Positions 1 to 9,928 of a stretch of 64,000 bases of DNA are shown here, one piece after another. Position numbers and translations under genes: made by a program. The DNA is from Nitratireductor arenosus (lineage in GTDB: Bacteria; Pseudomonadota; Alphaproteobacteria; Rhizobiales; Rhizobiaceae), in the NCBI RefSeq assembly GCF_009742725.1, contig NZ_WPHG01000002.1, positions 620,001 through 684,000 of the forward strand, in the 5' to 3' direction. Under the pieces are notes generated by a model. It saw only the letters and a list, made by a program, of their open reading frames with translations. It made no database searches and had not been told where the DNA came from. Within the stretch, counting starts at the first letter, position 1, and the number at the start of each line of letters is the position of its first letter.

Positions 1-7
1 GTAAGCC

Positions 8-754
8 ATGTCTGAAAGCAGCCGGGCGGGCATCCTGTCCATACAGGACGACGATATCGCCCTCGACGACGACGCCCATAACGACAACCCGGCCGAGCGG
101 CTGCATCTGGTCGAAGCCATGCGCATGGCCGAGGCGATCGTGTTCGCCTCCACCGAGCCGGTGAGCGAAAAAGCGCTCGCCATGCGCATGCCGGACGGCG
201 CCGACATTCCCGCCATCATGACGTCGCTGCAGGAGTTTTACGAAAAGCGCGGCGTCAATCTGGTCAAAATCGAGAATGCGTGGGCGTTCCGCACCGCGGG
301 GGATCTGTCGTTCCTGATGAGCCGCGATGCCGTGCAGCAGAAAAAACTGTCGCGCGCCGCGCTCGAGGTGCTGGCCATCATTGCCTATCATCAGCCGGTC
401 ACGCGGGCCGAGATCGAGGAAATCCGCGGCGTGGAAACCTCCAAGGGCACGCTCGACACGCTGATGGAAACCGGCTGGGTGAAAATGCGCGGCCGACGGC
501 GCACGCCCGGTCGCCCGGTCACCTACGGCACGACCTTGAGCTTCCTCGACCATTTCGGGCTCGGCGAGCTGGGCGACCTGCCGGGTATCGACGAGTTGAA
601 GGGCGCGGGCCTGTTGTCGGCGCGCATGCCGGCCAATTTCTCTGTCCCGGTGCCGCCGTCCGATCCCGATGAACTTACCGAGGACGAAGACCCGCTGACC
701 GACATCGATCTGGAAGAACTCGGCCTGTTGACACCCCGCGGCGGGGATGATTGA
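8..754 (+). CDS. scpB: Segregation and condensation protein B
   Basis: ScpB is the winged-helix kleisin-associated subunit that joins ScpA and SMC in the condensin complex used for chromosome segregation. The 248-residue protein has an acidic N-terminal extension of about 30 residues, the two winged-helix units (LEVLAIIAYHQPVTRAEIEEIRG near residue 118 is the most typical stretch), and an acidic C-terminal tail. ATG at 8 follows a TAA at positions 2-4 that is probably the stop of scpA, which would lie just outside the window. Family call is firm; the scpA linkage is inferred. Confidence 0.95.
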   Translation: MSESSRAGILSIQDDDIALDDDAHNDNPAERLHLVEAMRMAEAIVFASTEPVSEKALAMRMPDGADIPAIMTSLQEFYEKRGVNLVKIENAWAFRTAGDLSFLMSRDAVQQKKLSRAALEVLAIIAYHQPVTRAEIEEIRGVETSKGTLDTLMETGWVKMRGRRRTPGRPVTYGTTLSFLDHFGLGELGDLPGIDELKGAGLLSARMPANFSVPVPPSDPDELTEDEDPLTDIDLEELGLLTPRGGDD

Positions 755-799
755 CGGAAGCGCCGCGTCTGGTTGCGGCGCGGATCCGTGACGGACACA

Positions 800-1924
800 A
801 TGGTGCAGGCTGAAAAGACAAGGCGGGAGCCGGGCGAGCGGGCAGGACGCCTTCCCGCAGGCGTTTCCTTCGCAGCGCGCCTGTCCTTCGACAATGTTTG
901 GCATTCCTTCGACAACCACGCCGAAACGCTGCGCGGTGTCTCGCTGAGCGCCGAGCCGGGCGAGGTACTTTGCCTGCTCGGACCGTCGGGTTCGGGCAAG
1001 ACGACGTTGCTCAGGATCGCCGCCGGCATCGAGACGCAGACGCGCGGGCGCGTGCTGCTCAACGATCGCGAGATTTCCGGGCCGTCGGTTTTCGTGCCGC
1101 CGGAAAGGCGTTCCATCGGGCTGGTGTTCCAGGATTTCGCCCTGTTCCCACATCTGTCGATCCTCGACAATGTACGCTTTGGTCTGACCGCGCTGTCATC
1201 GAGCGAAGCCAAGAGGGAGGCGATGGCGGCGCTGGTGCGTGTCGACCTTGAGCACCACGCCCATTCCTTTCCACATATCCTGTCGGGCGGCGAACAGCAG
1301 CGAGTGGCGCTGGCGCGAGCGCTCGCGCCACGCCCGGCGGTGTTGTTGCTGGACGAGCCGTTTTCCGGGCTCGATTCGCGCCTGAAGGACGCCGTGCGTG
1401 CCGAAACGCTGGCGATCCTGCGCCAGAGCCGGGCGACCGCGATCGTGGTGACCCATGACGCGGAGGAAGCGATGCGCATGGGCGACCGGATCGCGTTGCT
1501 GAAAGACGGGCGACTGGTGCAAATGGGGACGGCACAAACCCTGTTCCAGACCCCGATAGACCTTTTCGCGGCCGGTTTCTTTTCCGAGCTGAACCTGTTC
1601 GAGGCGACCGCGCGCGCCGGCCGGGTCGACACGCCGCTCGGCCAATTCTCCGCGCCGGGCACTGGCGATGGCGTCGCCGTCACGGTTGCCGTTCGGCTCT
1701 CCGGCATCGAGGCGTGCGAAAAGGATGGCGAGACGGAAGCAAGAGTGATATCCCGGCGCTTCCTGGGCGAGGCGGAAGCGCTGGAACTGGCGGTTCCGGG
1801 CGCCGAGACCCCGGTTCGGGCACGCATTCGATGCGGCGTTTTGCCTTCCGGCGCACGCGATATCTGGCTTACGGTGCGAAAGTCTGATGTGCTTGTGTTT
1901 GAAAGGCGGGCCGAAAACGCCTAA
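800..1924 (+). CDS. ABC transporter ATP-binding protein, FbpC/PotA-like
   Basis: An ABC ATPase of the iron/spermidine/thiamine importer type. Walker A (GPSGSGKTT), a Q-loop (LVFQDFALFPH), signature LSGGEQQ, Walker B (VLLLDEPF) and the switch histidine (VVTHD) are all present, and a C-terminal region of about 100 residues fits a TOBE regulatory domain. The open frame extends up to a TTG at 773, but ATG at 800 is a better start, leaving a non-conserved leader of about 25 residues before the domain. No permease or binding protein lies next to it, so the substrate cannot be assigned. It sits between scpB and tatA. Confidence 0.85.
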   Translation: MVQAEKTRREPGERAGRLPAGVSFAARLSFDNVWHSFDNHAETLRGVSLSAEPGEVLCLLGPSGSGKTTLLRIAAGIETQTRGRVLLNDREISGPSVFVPPERRSIGLVFQDFALFPHLSILDNVRFGLTALSSSEAKREAMAALVRVDLEHHAHSFPHILSGGEQQRVALARALAPRPAVLLLDEPFSGLDSRLKDAVRAETLAILRQSRATAIVVTHDAEEAMRMGDRIALLKDGRLVQMGTAQTLFQTPIDLFAAGFFSELNLFEATARAGRVDTPLGQFSAPGTGDGVAVTVAVRLSGIEACEKDGETEARVISRRFLGEAEALELAVPGAETPVRARIRCGVLPSGARDIWLTVRKSDVLVFERRAENA

Positions 1925-1960
1925 ATCTGGGAACGAAACACGTTCACAAAAGGGTTTATA

Positions 1961-2188
1961 ATGGGAACCTTCTCGATCTGGCACTGGCTTATCGTGCTCG
2001 TGGTCGTGCTGCTGCTGTTCGGGCGCGGCAAGATTCCGGAGCTGATGGGCGACATGGCCAAGGGTATCAAGAGCTTTAAAAAGGGCATGTCGGACGAGGA
2101 CGAGGCGGCCAACGCCAAGACCGTCGAGCATCGCGACGACGAGAGCGCGACTGCCTCCTCGACCAAGGAAAAGGCAACGAAGTCCTGA
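1961..2188 (+). CDS. tatA: Sec-independent translocase TatA
   Basis: TatA forms the size-variable pore of the twin-arginine translocation system in the inner membrane. The 75-residue protein has the expected single N-terminal membrane helix ([15 protein letters not shown]), the [12 protein letters not shown] hinge and amphipathic helix (GIKSFKKGM), and an acidic disordered tail. An AAAGGG ribosome site precedes the ATG. It is the first gene of tatABC. Confidence 0.96.
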   Translation: MGTFSIWHWLIVLVVVLLLFGRGKIPELMGDMAKGIKSFKKGMSDEDEAANAKTVEHRDDESATASSTKEKATKS

Positions 2189-2229
2189 CGGGGCACGAGC
2201 CCCTGTCGCAGGCTGCCGGAAGCTGAGAC

Positions 2230-2831
2230 ATGTTCGACATCGGTTGGCCGGAAATGCTCGTGGTCGCGGTCGTTCTGATCGTGGTCGTGGGGCCGAAAGA
2301 CTTGCCGCGAATGCTGCGCGCGTTCGGGCGTACGACGTCGAAGATGCGCTCGATGGCGGGCGATTTCCGCAAGCAGTTCGACGAGGCGCTGAAGGAGGCC
2401 GAGCTTGACGACGTCAAGTCGACCTTCGACAGCGCGCGTAAGCTCAATCCAGCCTCTGAGATCAAGAAAGCGCTGAATCCGATGGAAAAGGCGGCCGCCG
2501 ACGTGCGCGCCGGCCTCGACGATCTGATGAAGCCGAAACCGGCCAAGACCCTGGCGCCGGACGCGGACGCCAAACCGGCCGAGCCGCTGAAGGCAGGGCC
2601 GGCTGCGATGCCAAAGGCCGCCGCGGCGAAGCCGGCCGCCGCTGCGCCGGGCAAAAAGAAGACCACGGCCAAATCCGCTTCCGCCGTCGCGGCCAAGACC
2701 AAGCCGGCCAGCAAGGCCGCCGCGTCGGCGAAGAAGGCGACCGCGGTCGGGCAAGCTAAGCCGGCGACCGCACCGTCCAAACCCAAATCGGTCAAGCGCA
2801 AGGCGCCGGCCAAGAAGACCGGGGCATCCTC

Positions 2832-2835
<4 letters not shown>
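2230..2835 (+). CDS. tatB: Sec-independent translocase TatB
   Basis: TatB pairs with TatC to form the twin-arginine signal-peptide receptor. The N-terminus (MFDIGWPEMLVVAVV, then GPKDLPRMLR) is typical. Of 201 residues only about the first 110 look conserved; the rest is an Ala/Lys/Pro-rich low-complexity tail (repeated KPA, KKA and AKK units) like histone H1, which would be disordered and very basic in the cytoplasm. The last codons overlap the tatC start (GTGA). Confidence 0.95.
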
Positions 2836-5295
<2,460 letters not shown>

Positions 5296-5297
5296 GC

Positions 5298-6056
5298 ATG
5301 CGCATTCTTCTGACCAATGATGACGGCATCCACGCCGAGGGGCTGCAGGTGCTGGAGCGGATCGCGCGCACGCTGTCCGACGATGTCTGGGTGGTGGCGC
5401 CGGAAACCGACCAGTCGGGTTTTGCCCATTCGCTGTCTTTGTCCGAGCCGCTGAGGATGCGCAAGCTCGACGACCGCCATTTCGCCCTGCGCGGCACGCC
5501 GACGGACTGCGTCATCATGGGCGTGCGCAAAGTCATGCCGGAACCGCCGGACCTGGTGCTTTCGGGCGTGAATTCGGGCGGCAATGTCGCCGACGACGTC
5601 ACCTATTCAGGTACGGTCGCCGGGGCCATGGAAGGTACGCTGGTCGGCATACGCTCGATCGCGCTGTCGCAGGCCTACAGTTTCCGCGACGAAGAGCGCT
5701 TCGTGCCGTGGCATATCGCCGAGACGCTGGCGCCGGCGCTGTTGAAGAAGCTGGTCGCGATGGACCTGCCGGCGGGCGCGTTCCTCAACGTCAACTTTCC
5801 CAATTGCGAGCCCGAGCAGGTGCGGGGCACGAAAGTCACGGCACAAGGCAAGCTTCTGCACGGCCTGTGGATCGACGAGCGCCGCGACGGGCGCAATTTT
5901 CCCTATTACTGGCTGCGTTTCGGCCGCCAGCCCTCGGAAGTGCGCGAGGGCACCGATCTTGCCGCCATGCGCGACAATTTCGTCTCCGTCACGCCGCTTC
6001 AGCTCGACCTGACCGCGCACGAACTGAAAGACAGGGTGGCGAAGGGGCTCGCATGA
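5298..6056 (+). CDS. surE: 5'/3'-nucleotidase SurE
   Basis: SurE is a metal-dependent phosphatase of nucleoside 5'- and 3'-monophosphates linked to stationary-phase survival. The 252-residue protein opens with [16 protein letters not shown], where the paired Asp residues bind the divalent metal, and has the [22 protein letters not shown] core signature. Its TGA overlaps the ATG of pcm by four bases, so the two are likely translationally coupled, the common surE-pcm arrangement. Confidence 0.97.
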   Translation: MRILLTNDDGIHAEGLQVLERIARTLSDDVWVVAPETDQSGFAHSLSLSEPLRMRKLDDRHFALRGTPTDCVIMGVRKVMPEPPDLVLSGVNSGGNVADDVTYSGTVAGAMEGTLVGIRSIALSQAYSFRDEERFVPWHIAETLAPALLKKLVAMDLPAGAFLNVNFPNCEPEQVRGTKVTAQGKLLHGLWIDERRDGRNFPYYWLRFGRQPSEVREGTDLAAMRDNFVSVTPLQLDLTAHELKDRVAKGLA

Positions 6057-6706
6057 CCCGAGCCGCCGACGATCGCGAGGGTTTCGCCGCCTTCTTGTTG
6101 CGCGCCCGTGCCAAGGGCGTCGCCGACAAGCGGCTGATTGCTGCTATCGAAGCGGTGCCGCGGCGCGGGTTCGTGTCCGGCCAGTGGCAATCGGTGGTGT
6201 GGTGCGACCGGATGATCCCGATCGAATGCGGGGAAACGCTGGAAGGCATCGACCTGCAGGCGCAGATCGTGCATGCGCTCGGCCTTGAGCCGCAGCACCG
6301 CGTTCTGGAGATCGGCACCGGGTCTGGCTACACCGCAGCCTTGATGGCGCAGCTTGCCGGCCGCGTCGTCACCGTCGATCACTACAAAACCCTGGTCGAC
6401 CAAGCCCGCCACCGCCTCGACGCGCTCGGCATCGGCAATGTCGTCGTGCGGCAGGCGGATGCGGCCAACGGGCTCGCCGGCGAGGGCGCGTTCGACCGCA
6501 TCGTGTGCTGGGCCGCGTTTTCTGTGCTGCCGCGCAATTTCGTCGATCAATTGTCCACCAACGGGCTGATGATCGCGCCGATCGGGTCGGGTGAGGCTGA
6601 GCAGGCCCTGGTCCATCTGCAAAAAGTGGGCAGCCGTTTCGACCGAACCGATATCGGTGTCGTGCGCTTCCAGCCGCTTTTGGAAGGGGTGGCCGCGGCG
6701 CTCTGA
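6053..6706 (+). CDS. pcm: Protein-L-isoaspartate O-methyltransferase
   Basis: Pcm methylates L-isoaspartyl residues in damaged proteins using SAM. The open frame extends far upstream through surE, but the ATG at 6053 (ATGA overlap with surE) gives a normal 217-residue protein starting [14 protein letters not shown]-binding motif I is [20 protein letters not shown], and VSGQWQS / [20 protein letters not shown] matches the family substrate region. The function fits the surE neighbour in stationary-phase maintenance. Confidence 0.95.
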   Translation: MTRAADDREGFAAFLLRARAKGVADKRLIAAIEAVPRRGFVSGQWQSVVWCDRMIPIECGETLEGIDLQAQIVHALGLEPQHRVLEIGTGSGYTAALMAQLAGRVVTVDHYKTLVDQARHRLDALGIGNVVVRQADAANGLAGEGAFDRIVCWAAFSVLPRNFVDQLSTNGLMIAPIGSGEAEQALVHLQKVGSRFDRTDIGVVRFQPLLEGVAAAL

Positions 6707-6757
6707 CGCGTGGTCCGAAAGCCTAATCCGCGAAATCGTGACGTCTGCCGCGCCGTC

Positions 6758-6790
6758 TTAACGCGACAGTAAGATTAACGCGCTTTAATT
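6758..6790 (+). promoter_or_regulatory. TTAA-rich region upstream of the LysM/M23 gene
   Basis: Two TTAACGCG direct repeats start at 6758 and 6775, and TTAA-N6-TTAA occurs at 6775-6788. This resembles, but does not match, the CtrA consensus TTAA-N7-TTAA. In Caulobacter, genes for division-linked LytM factors are cell-cycle controlled, so a link is possible but only suggested. Confidence 0.3.
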
Positions 6791-6833
6791 TTGGGTGAGT
6801 GACGTTCCGTAACCGGTGTTCGCGAGTAATGCG

Positions 6834-8405
6834 ATGCGTATCAAAGTCTTGGGCATAGACGGGCGCGATTTCGCCCGCATGACGGCCATTCTGGCGGCCG
6901 GCAGCTTTCTGGCCGGATGCAGTTCCGGCGCGATGCGCTTCGATGAAGAAATTTTCACCGCATCCACGGCCAATCAGCGCGCCATACTTGGCGCCGCCGT
7001 CGATCAGCCCTTTCCCGGCGACGTGAGCCCGAGGCCGGCTCCGGTCGACCGGACCTATACCGGTTCGGTCAATCGCCGCGCTGTCGAACCGGTCGCGGTC
7101 GGGACCGCCGGCGTCCAGCGCCAGACCCTGCCGCCGGCTGCTCGCGAGCCGATGCCCGCACGGCCGGTTGAGGTGGCGCGCGCCGAACCGGTTGCAAACG
7201 ATCGGATGGCGGTCCCCGCCGCGCCGCGCCAAGCGGCGGCCACACCGGCGCCGGTCGGCGCGGATGAAGGCGGCGAGGGCTGGACGCGTGCCGGCGGAAC
7301 CCAGGTGACGGTCCGTGAAGGCGAGACGCTCTACAATCTTTCGCGCCGCTTCGGCGTACCGGTCAAGGCGATCATGAAAGTCAACAACATGGCGTCGGCC
7401 GACGATCTGTCCGCGGGCCAGAAGGTCGTGATCCCGACCTATGTCTATTCCCGCAAGGCCCCGATCTCGGCGCCTGACGCCAATCCCGAGGTTATGGCGG
7501 CGAAGTCCTCGCGCGGCTCGCGCTACGACGTGCCGGCCGACAAGGTGCCGGTGCCGAGCCGGTCGCCGGACCGCAACGTGGCGATCCTGCCGCAGACGCC
7601 GAAGCCGAAACAACGCGTGGCCGCCGCCGAGACAAGCGACGTCACGGCGCAAAAATCATCCGCCACGCCATCGCCGGCAAAAGCCGGGCTCTACACGGTC
7701 GTGGCCGGCGATACGCTTTACGGCATCGCGCGCCAGCGCGGCACCACCGCCCAGGCCCTGAAACAGGCCAACGGCCTGGCGGACGGCCATTTGCGGATCG
7801 GTCAGAAATTGCGCATTCCCGCCCCGGGCGCCGTGGTTGTGGTGGCGGACGAGCCCGTCGACCCGGTCATGACCGCCAGCACAGGCGGAAAGCGCGCCGC
7901 GGACGCGACGAAAAGCCCGGTAACGGCCTATACGCCGCCCGAAGCGGCTAACTCCGCGCGGACCTCTTCCGACAAGGCGATCACCGATACCGTCACCAAA
8001 AGCGCGGCTATCGCGCCGGAAGCGACCGGCGTGGAGCGCATGCGCTGGCCGGTGCGCGGCCGGGTCATCGCTGGCTACGGCCGCAAGGCCGGCTCCAAGC
8101 CGAATGATGGTATCGACATCGCCGTGCCGGAAGGGACGCCGGTCAAGGCAGCCGAAAACGGCGTCGTGATCTATGCCGGCGACGGGCTGAAGGAATTCGG
8201 CAACACGGTCCTGGTGCGTCACGAGGACGGCCTGGTCACCGTTTACGGCCATGCCAGCCAGTTGACGGTGGCGCGCGGTGACAAGGTGCGGCGCGGCCAG
8301 GAGATCGCGCGCTCGGGCATGAGCGGCTCGGCCGATCTGCCGAAACTCCACTTCGAGGTGCGCAAGGATTCAGTGCCCGTCAACCCGACCGGCTATCTCG
8401 AATAG
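6834..8405 (+). CDS. LysM/M23 family lipoprotein, NlpD/DipM-like with degenerate active site
   Basis: A predicted outer-membrane lipoprotein (lipobox LAGC about 30 residues in) with two LysM peptidoglycan-binding repeats (VTVREGETLYNLSRRFGVP and YTVVAGDTLYGIARQRG) joined by Pro/Ala-rich linkers, and a C-terminal LytM/M23 domain. The LytM zinc ligands are lost: the HxxxD motif reads NDGID and the HxH motif reads KLH. This predicts an amidase activator of the NlpD/EnvC/DipM kind rather than an endopeptidase. ATG at 6834 is preferred over an in-frame GTG at 6816. The gene lies downstream of pcm, as nlpD does in many proteobacteria. Confidence 0.9.
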   Translation: MRIKVLGIDGRDFARMTAILAAGSFLAGCSSGAMRFDEEIFTASTANQRAILGAAVDQPFPGDVSPRPAPVDRTYTGSVNRRAVEPVAVGTAGVQRQTLPPAAREPMPARPVEVARAEPVANDRMAVPAAPRQAAATPAPVGADEGGEGWTRAGGTQVTVREGETLYNLSRRFGVPVKAIMKVNNMASADDLSAGQKVVIPTYVYSRKAPISAPDANPEVMAAKSSRGSRYDVPADKVPVPSRSPDRNVAILPQTPKPKQRVAAAETSDVTAQKSSATPSPAKAGLYTVVAGDTLYGIARQRGTTAQALKQANGLADGHLRIGQKLRIPAPGAVVVVADEPVDPVMTASTGGKRAADATKSPVTAYTPPEAANSARTSSDKAITDTVTKSAAIAPEATGVERMRWPVRGRVIAGYGRKAGSKPNDGIDIAVPEGTPVKAAENGVVIYAGDGLKEFGNTVLVRHEDGLVTVYGHASQLTVARGDKVRRGQEIARSGMSGSADLPKLHFEVRKDSVPVNPTGYLE

Positions 8406-8460
8406 GCCACCATACGAAGAGAAGGCAGCGGGTCATCGCCTCCAGTCGGGCCCGCCAGCT

Positions 8461-8490
8461 TCGCCCGTCCCGCAAGGGACGGGCGATTTC
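8461..8490 (+). terminator. Intrinsic terminator after the LysM/M23 gene
   Basis: A perfect 11-bp stem (TCGCCCGTCCC with GGGACGGGCGA) capped by a GCAA tetraloop and followed by TTTCGTT. It lies between two convergent genes and can end the plus-strand transcript. Confidence 0.75.
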
Positions 8491-8506
8491 GTTGGCGGCT
8501 GCGTGC

Positions 8507-9379
8507 TCATTCGAGCTTGTGGCCGAGCCGTCCGGCCAGATCCTGCACGAACTGCCAGGCGACGCGGCCCGAGCGCGAACCGCGTGTCGTCGCCCATTCC
8601 AGCGCCTGCGCGCGCAGGCTCTCAGCGTCGATCGCCAGGTGATAATGGGAGACATAACCGTCGACCATGGCGAGATAGTCGTCCTGGGAGCATTTGTGGA
8701 AACCGAGCCAAAGGCCGAAACGGTCCGACAGCGACACTTTTTCCTCGACCGCCTCCGAGGGGTTGATGGCGGTGGAGCGCTCGTTCTCGATCATGTCGCG
8801 CGGCAGCAGATGTCGGCGGTTCGAGGTGGCGTAGAAGATGACGTTTTCTGGTCGGCCCTCGACGCCGCCTTCGAGCGCGGCCTTCAGGGATTTGTAGGAC
8901 GTGTCGTCATGGTCGAAGGACAGGTCATCGCAAAACAGGATGAAGCGATGCGAGGCCCCCTTGAGCAAAGCGAGCAGGGCGGGAAGCGTGTCGATATCCT
9001 CGCGATGGATTTCGATCAGGCGCAGCCGGGTCGCGTGGGTCGCGTTGACAGCGGCGTGCGCGGCCTTGACCAGCGATGATTTTCCCATGCCGCGCGCGCC
9101 CCACAACAGCACGTTGTTGGCCGGGTAGCCGTCGGCGAAACGCTTTGTGTTGTCGACAAGGATGTCGCGGACACGGTCGACGCCCTTGATCAGGTCAATC
9201 TCGACCCGGTTGACCCGTTCGACGGGCGCCAGCACGCCGGTTTCGGCTTCCCATACGAAGCAGTCGGCCACCTCGAAATCGGGCTTGGGCGGCGGCGGCG
9301 GCGCCAGCCGCGACACCGCCGCGACGAGCCGGTCGAGTTTTTCACCAAGGGTTTCCCTGCGGTCGTTTATCATTTCCAT
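8507..9379 (-). CDS. P-loop ATP-binding protein of the DUF815 family
   Basis: An AAA-like ATPase of about 290 residues with Walker A (GARGMGKSS, about residue 92) and a Walker B-like stretch (RFILFCDDLSF). The family is widespread in alphaproteobacteria next to yajC-secDF, but its cellular role is not known. The open frame runs upstream well past the real start; MEMINDRRE (ATG at 9379, with AGGA just upstream) or MINDRRE (ATG at 9373) are the sensible starts. It is divergent from yajC. Confidence 0.88.
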   Translation of the reverse strand: MEMINDRRETLGEKLDRLVAAVSRLAPPPPPKPDFEVADCFVWEAETGVLAPVERVNRVEIDLIKGVDRVRDILVDNTKRFADGYPANNVLLWGARGMGKSSLVKAAHAAVNATHATRLRLIEIHREDIDTLPALLALLKGASHRFILFCDDLSFDHDDTSYKSLKAALEGGVEGRPENVIFYATSNRRHLLPRDMIENERSTAINPSEAVEEKVSLSDRFGLWLGFHKCSQDDYLAMVDGYVSHYHLAIDAESLRAQALEWATTRGSRSGRVAWQFVQDLAGRLGHKLE

Positions 9380-9538
9380 CCGTCCTAAATTCCGTCTGCG
9401 CGCTCTACCACGCGCGTGCTGCCGGCAAAAGCGGGCCGAAACCCGGTCGGTCCGGTTGCATTGGGGGCGCGAGAGACTATATTCCGCCCACCTTCGGCCG
9501 GGGCCTTTCGCGCACGGCGGCGTTCTCAGGAGAATTCG

Positions 9539-9880
9539 ATGTTCGTTACACCGGCTTATGCGCAAACAGGAGTTGCTGGCGGCTCCGACATGCTGATCAG
9601 CATCCTGCCGTTCGTTCTGATCTTCGTGATCATGTATTTCCTCATCATCCGGCCGCAGCGCCAGACGATGAAAAAGCGCCAGGAAATGCTGGCGGCGATC
9701 CGTAGGGGCGATTCGGTGATCACCGGCGGCGGCCTGGTCGGCAAGGTCACCAAGGTCATTAACGATCACGAATTGGAGGTCGATCTCGGCGGCGGCATGA
9801 AGGTGACGGCGATGCGCGCGACCATCGCGGAAGTGCGGGTCAAGGGTGAGCCGGTCGCCAACCAGAACGCCAAAAAATAA
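9539..9880 (+). CDS. yajC: Preprotein translocase subunit YajC
   Basis: YajC is a small inner-membrane partner of SecDF. The 113-residue protein has one membrane helix (LISILPFVLIFVIMYFLII) followed by the family signature RPQRQTMKKRQEML and GDSVITGGGLVGKV. ATG at 9539 has a clear AGGAGA ribosome site six bases upstream; the longer open frame is spurious. It is followed by secDF after 48 bases. Confidence 0.96.
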   Translation: MFVTPAYAQTGVAGGSDMLISILPFVLIFVIMYFLIIRPQRQTMKKRQEMLAAIRRGDSVITGGGLVGKVTKVINDHELEVDLGGGMKVTAMRATIAEVRVKGEPVANQNAKK

Positions 9881-9928
9881 ACCAGAACCGGGTGGATTGA
9901 TCTTGTTTTTGCCCCGACGGACAGGCTG

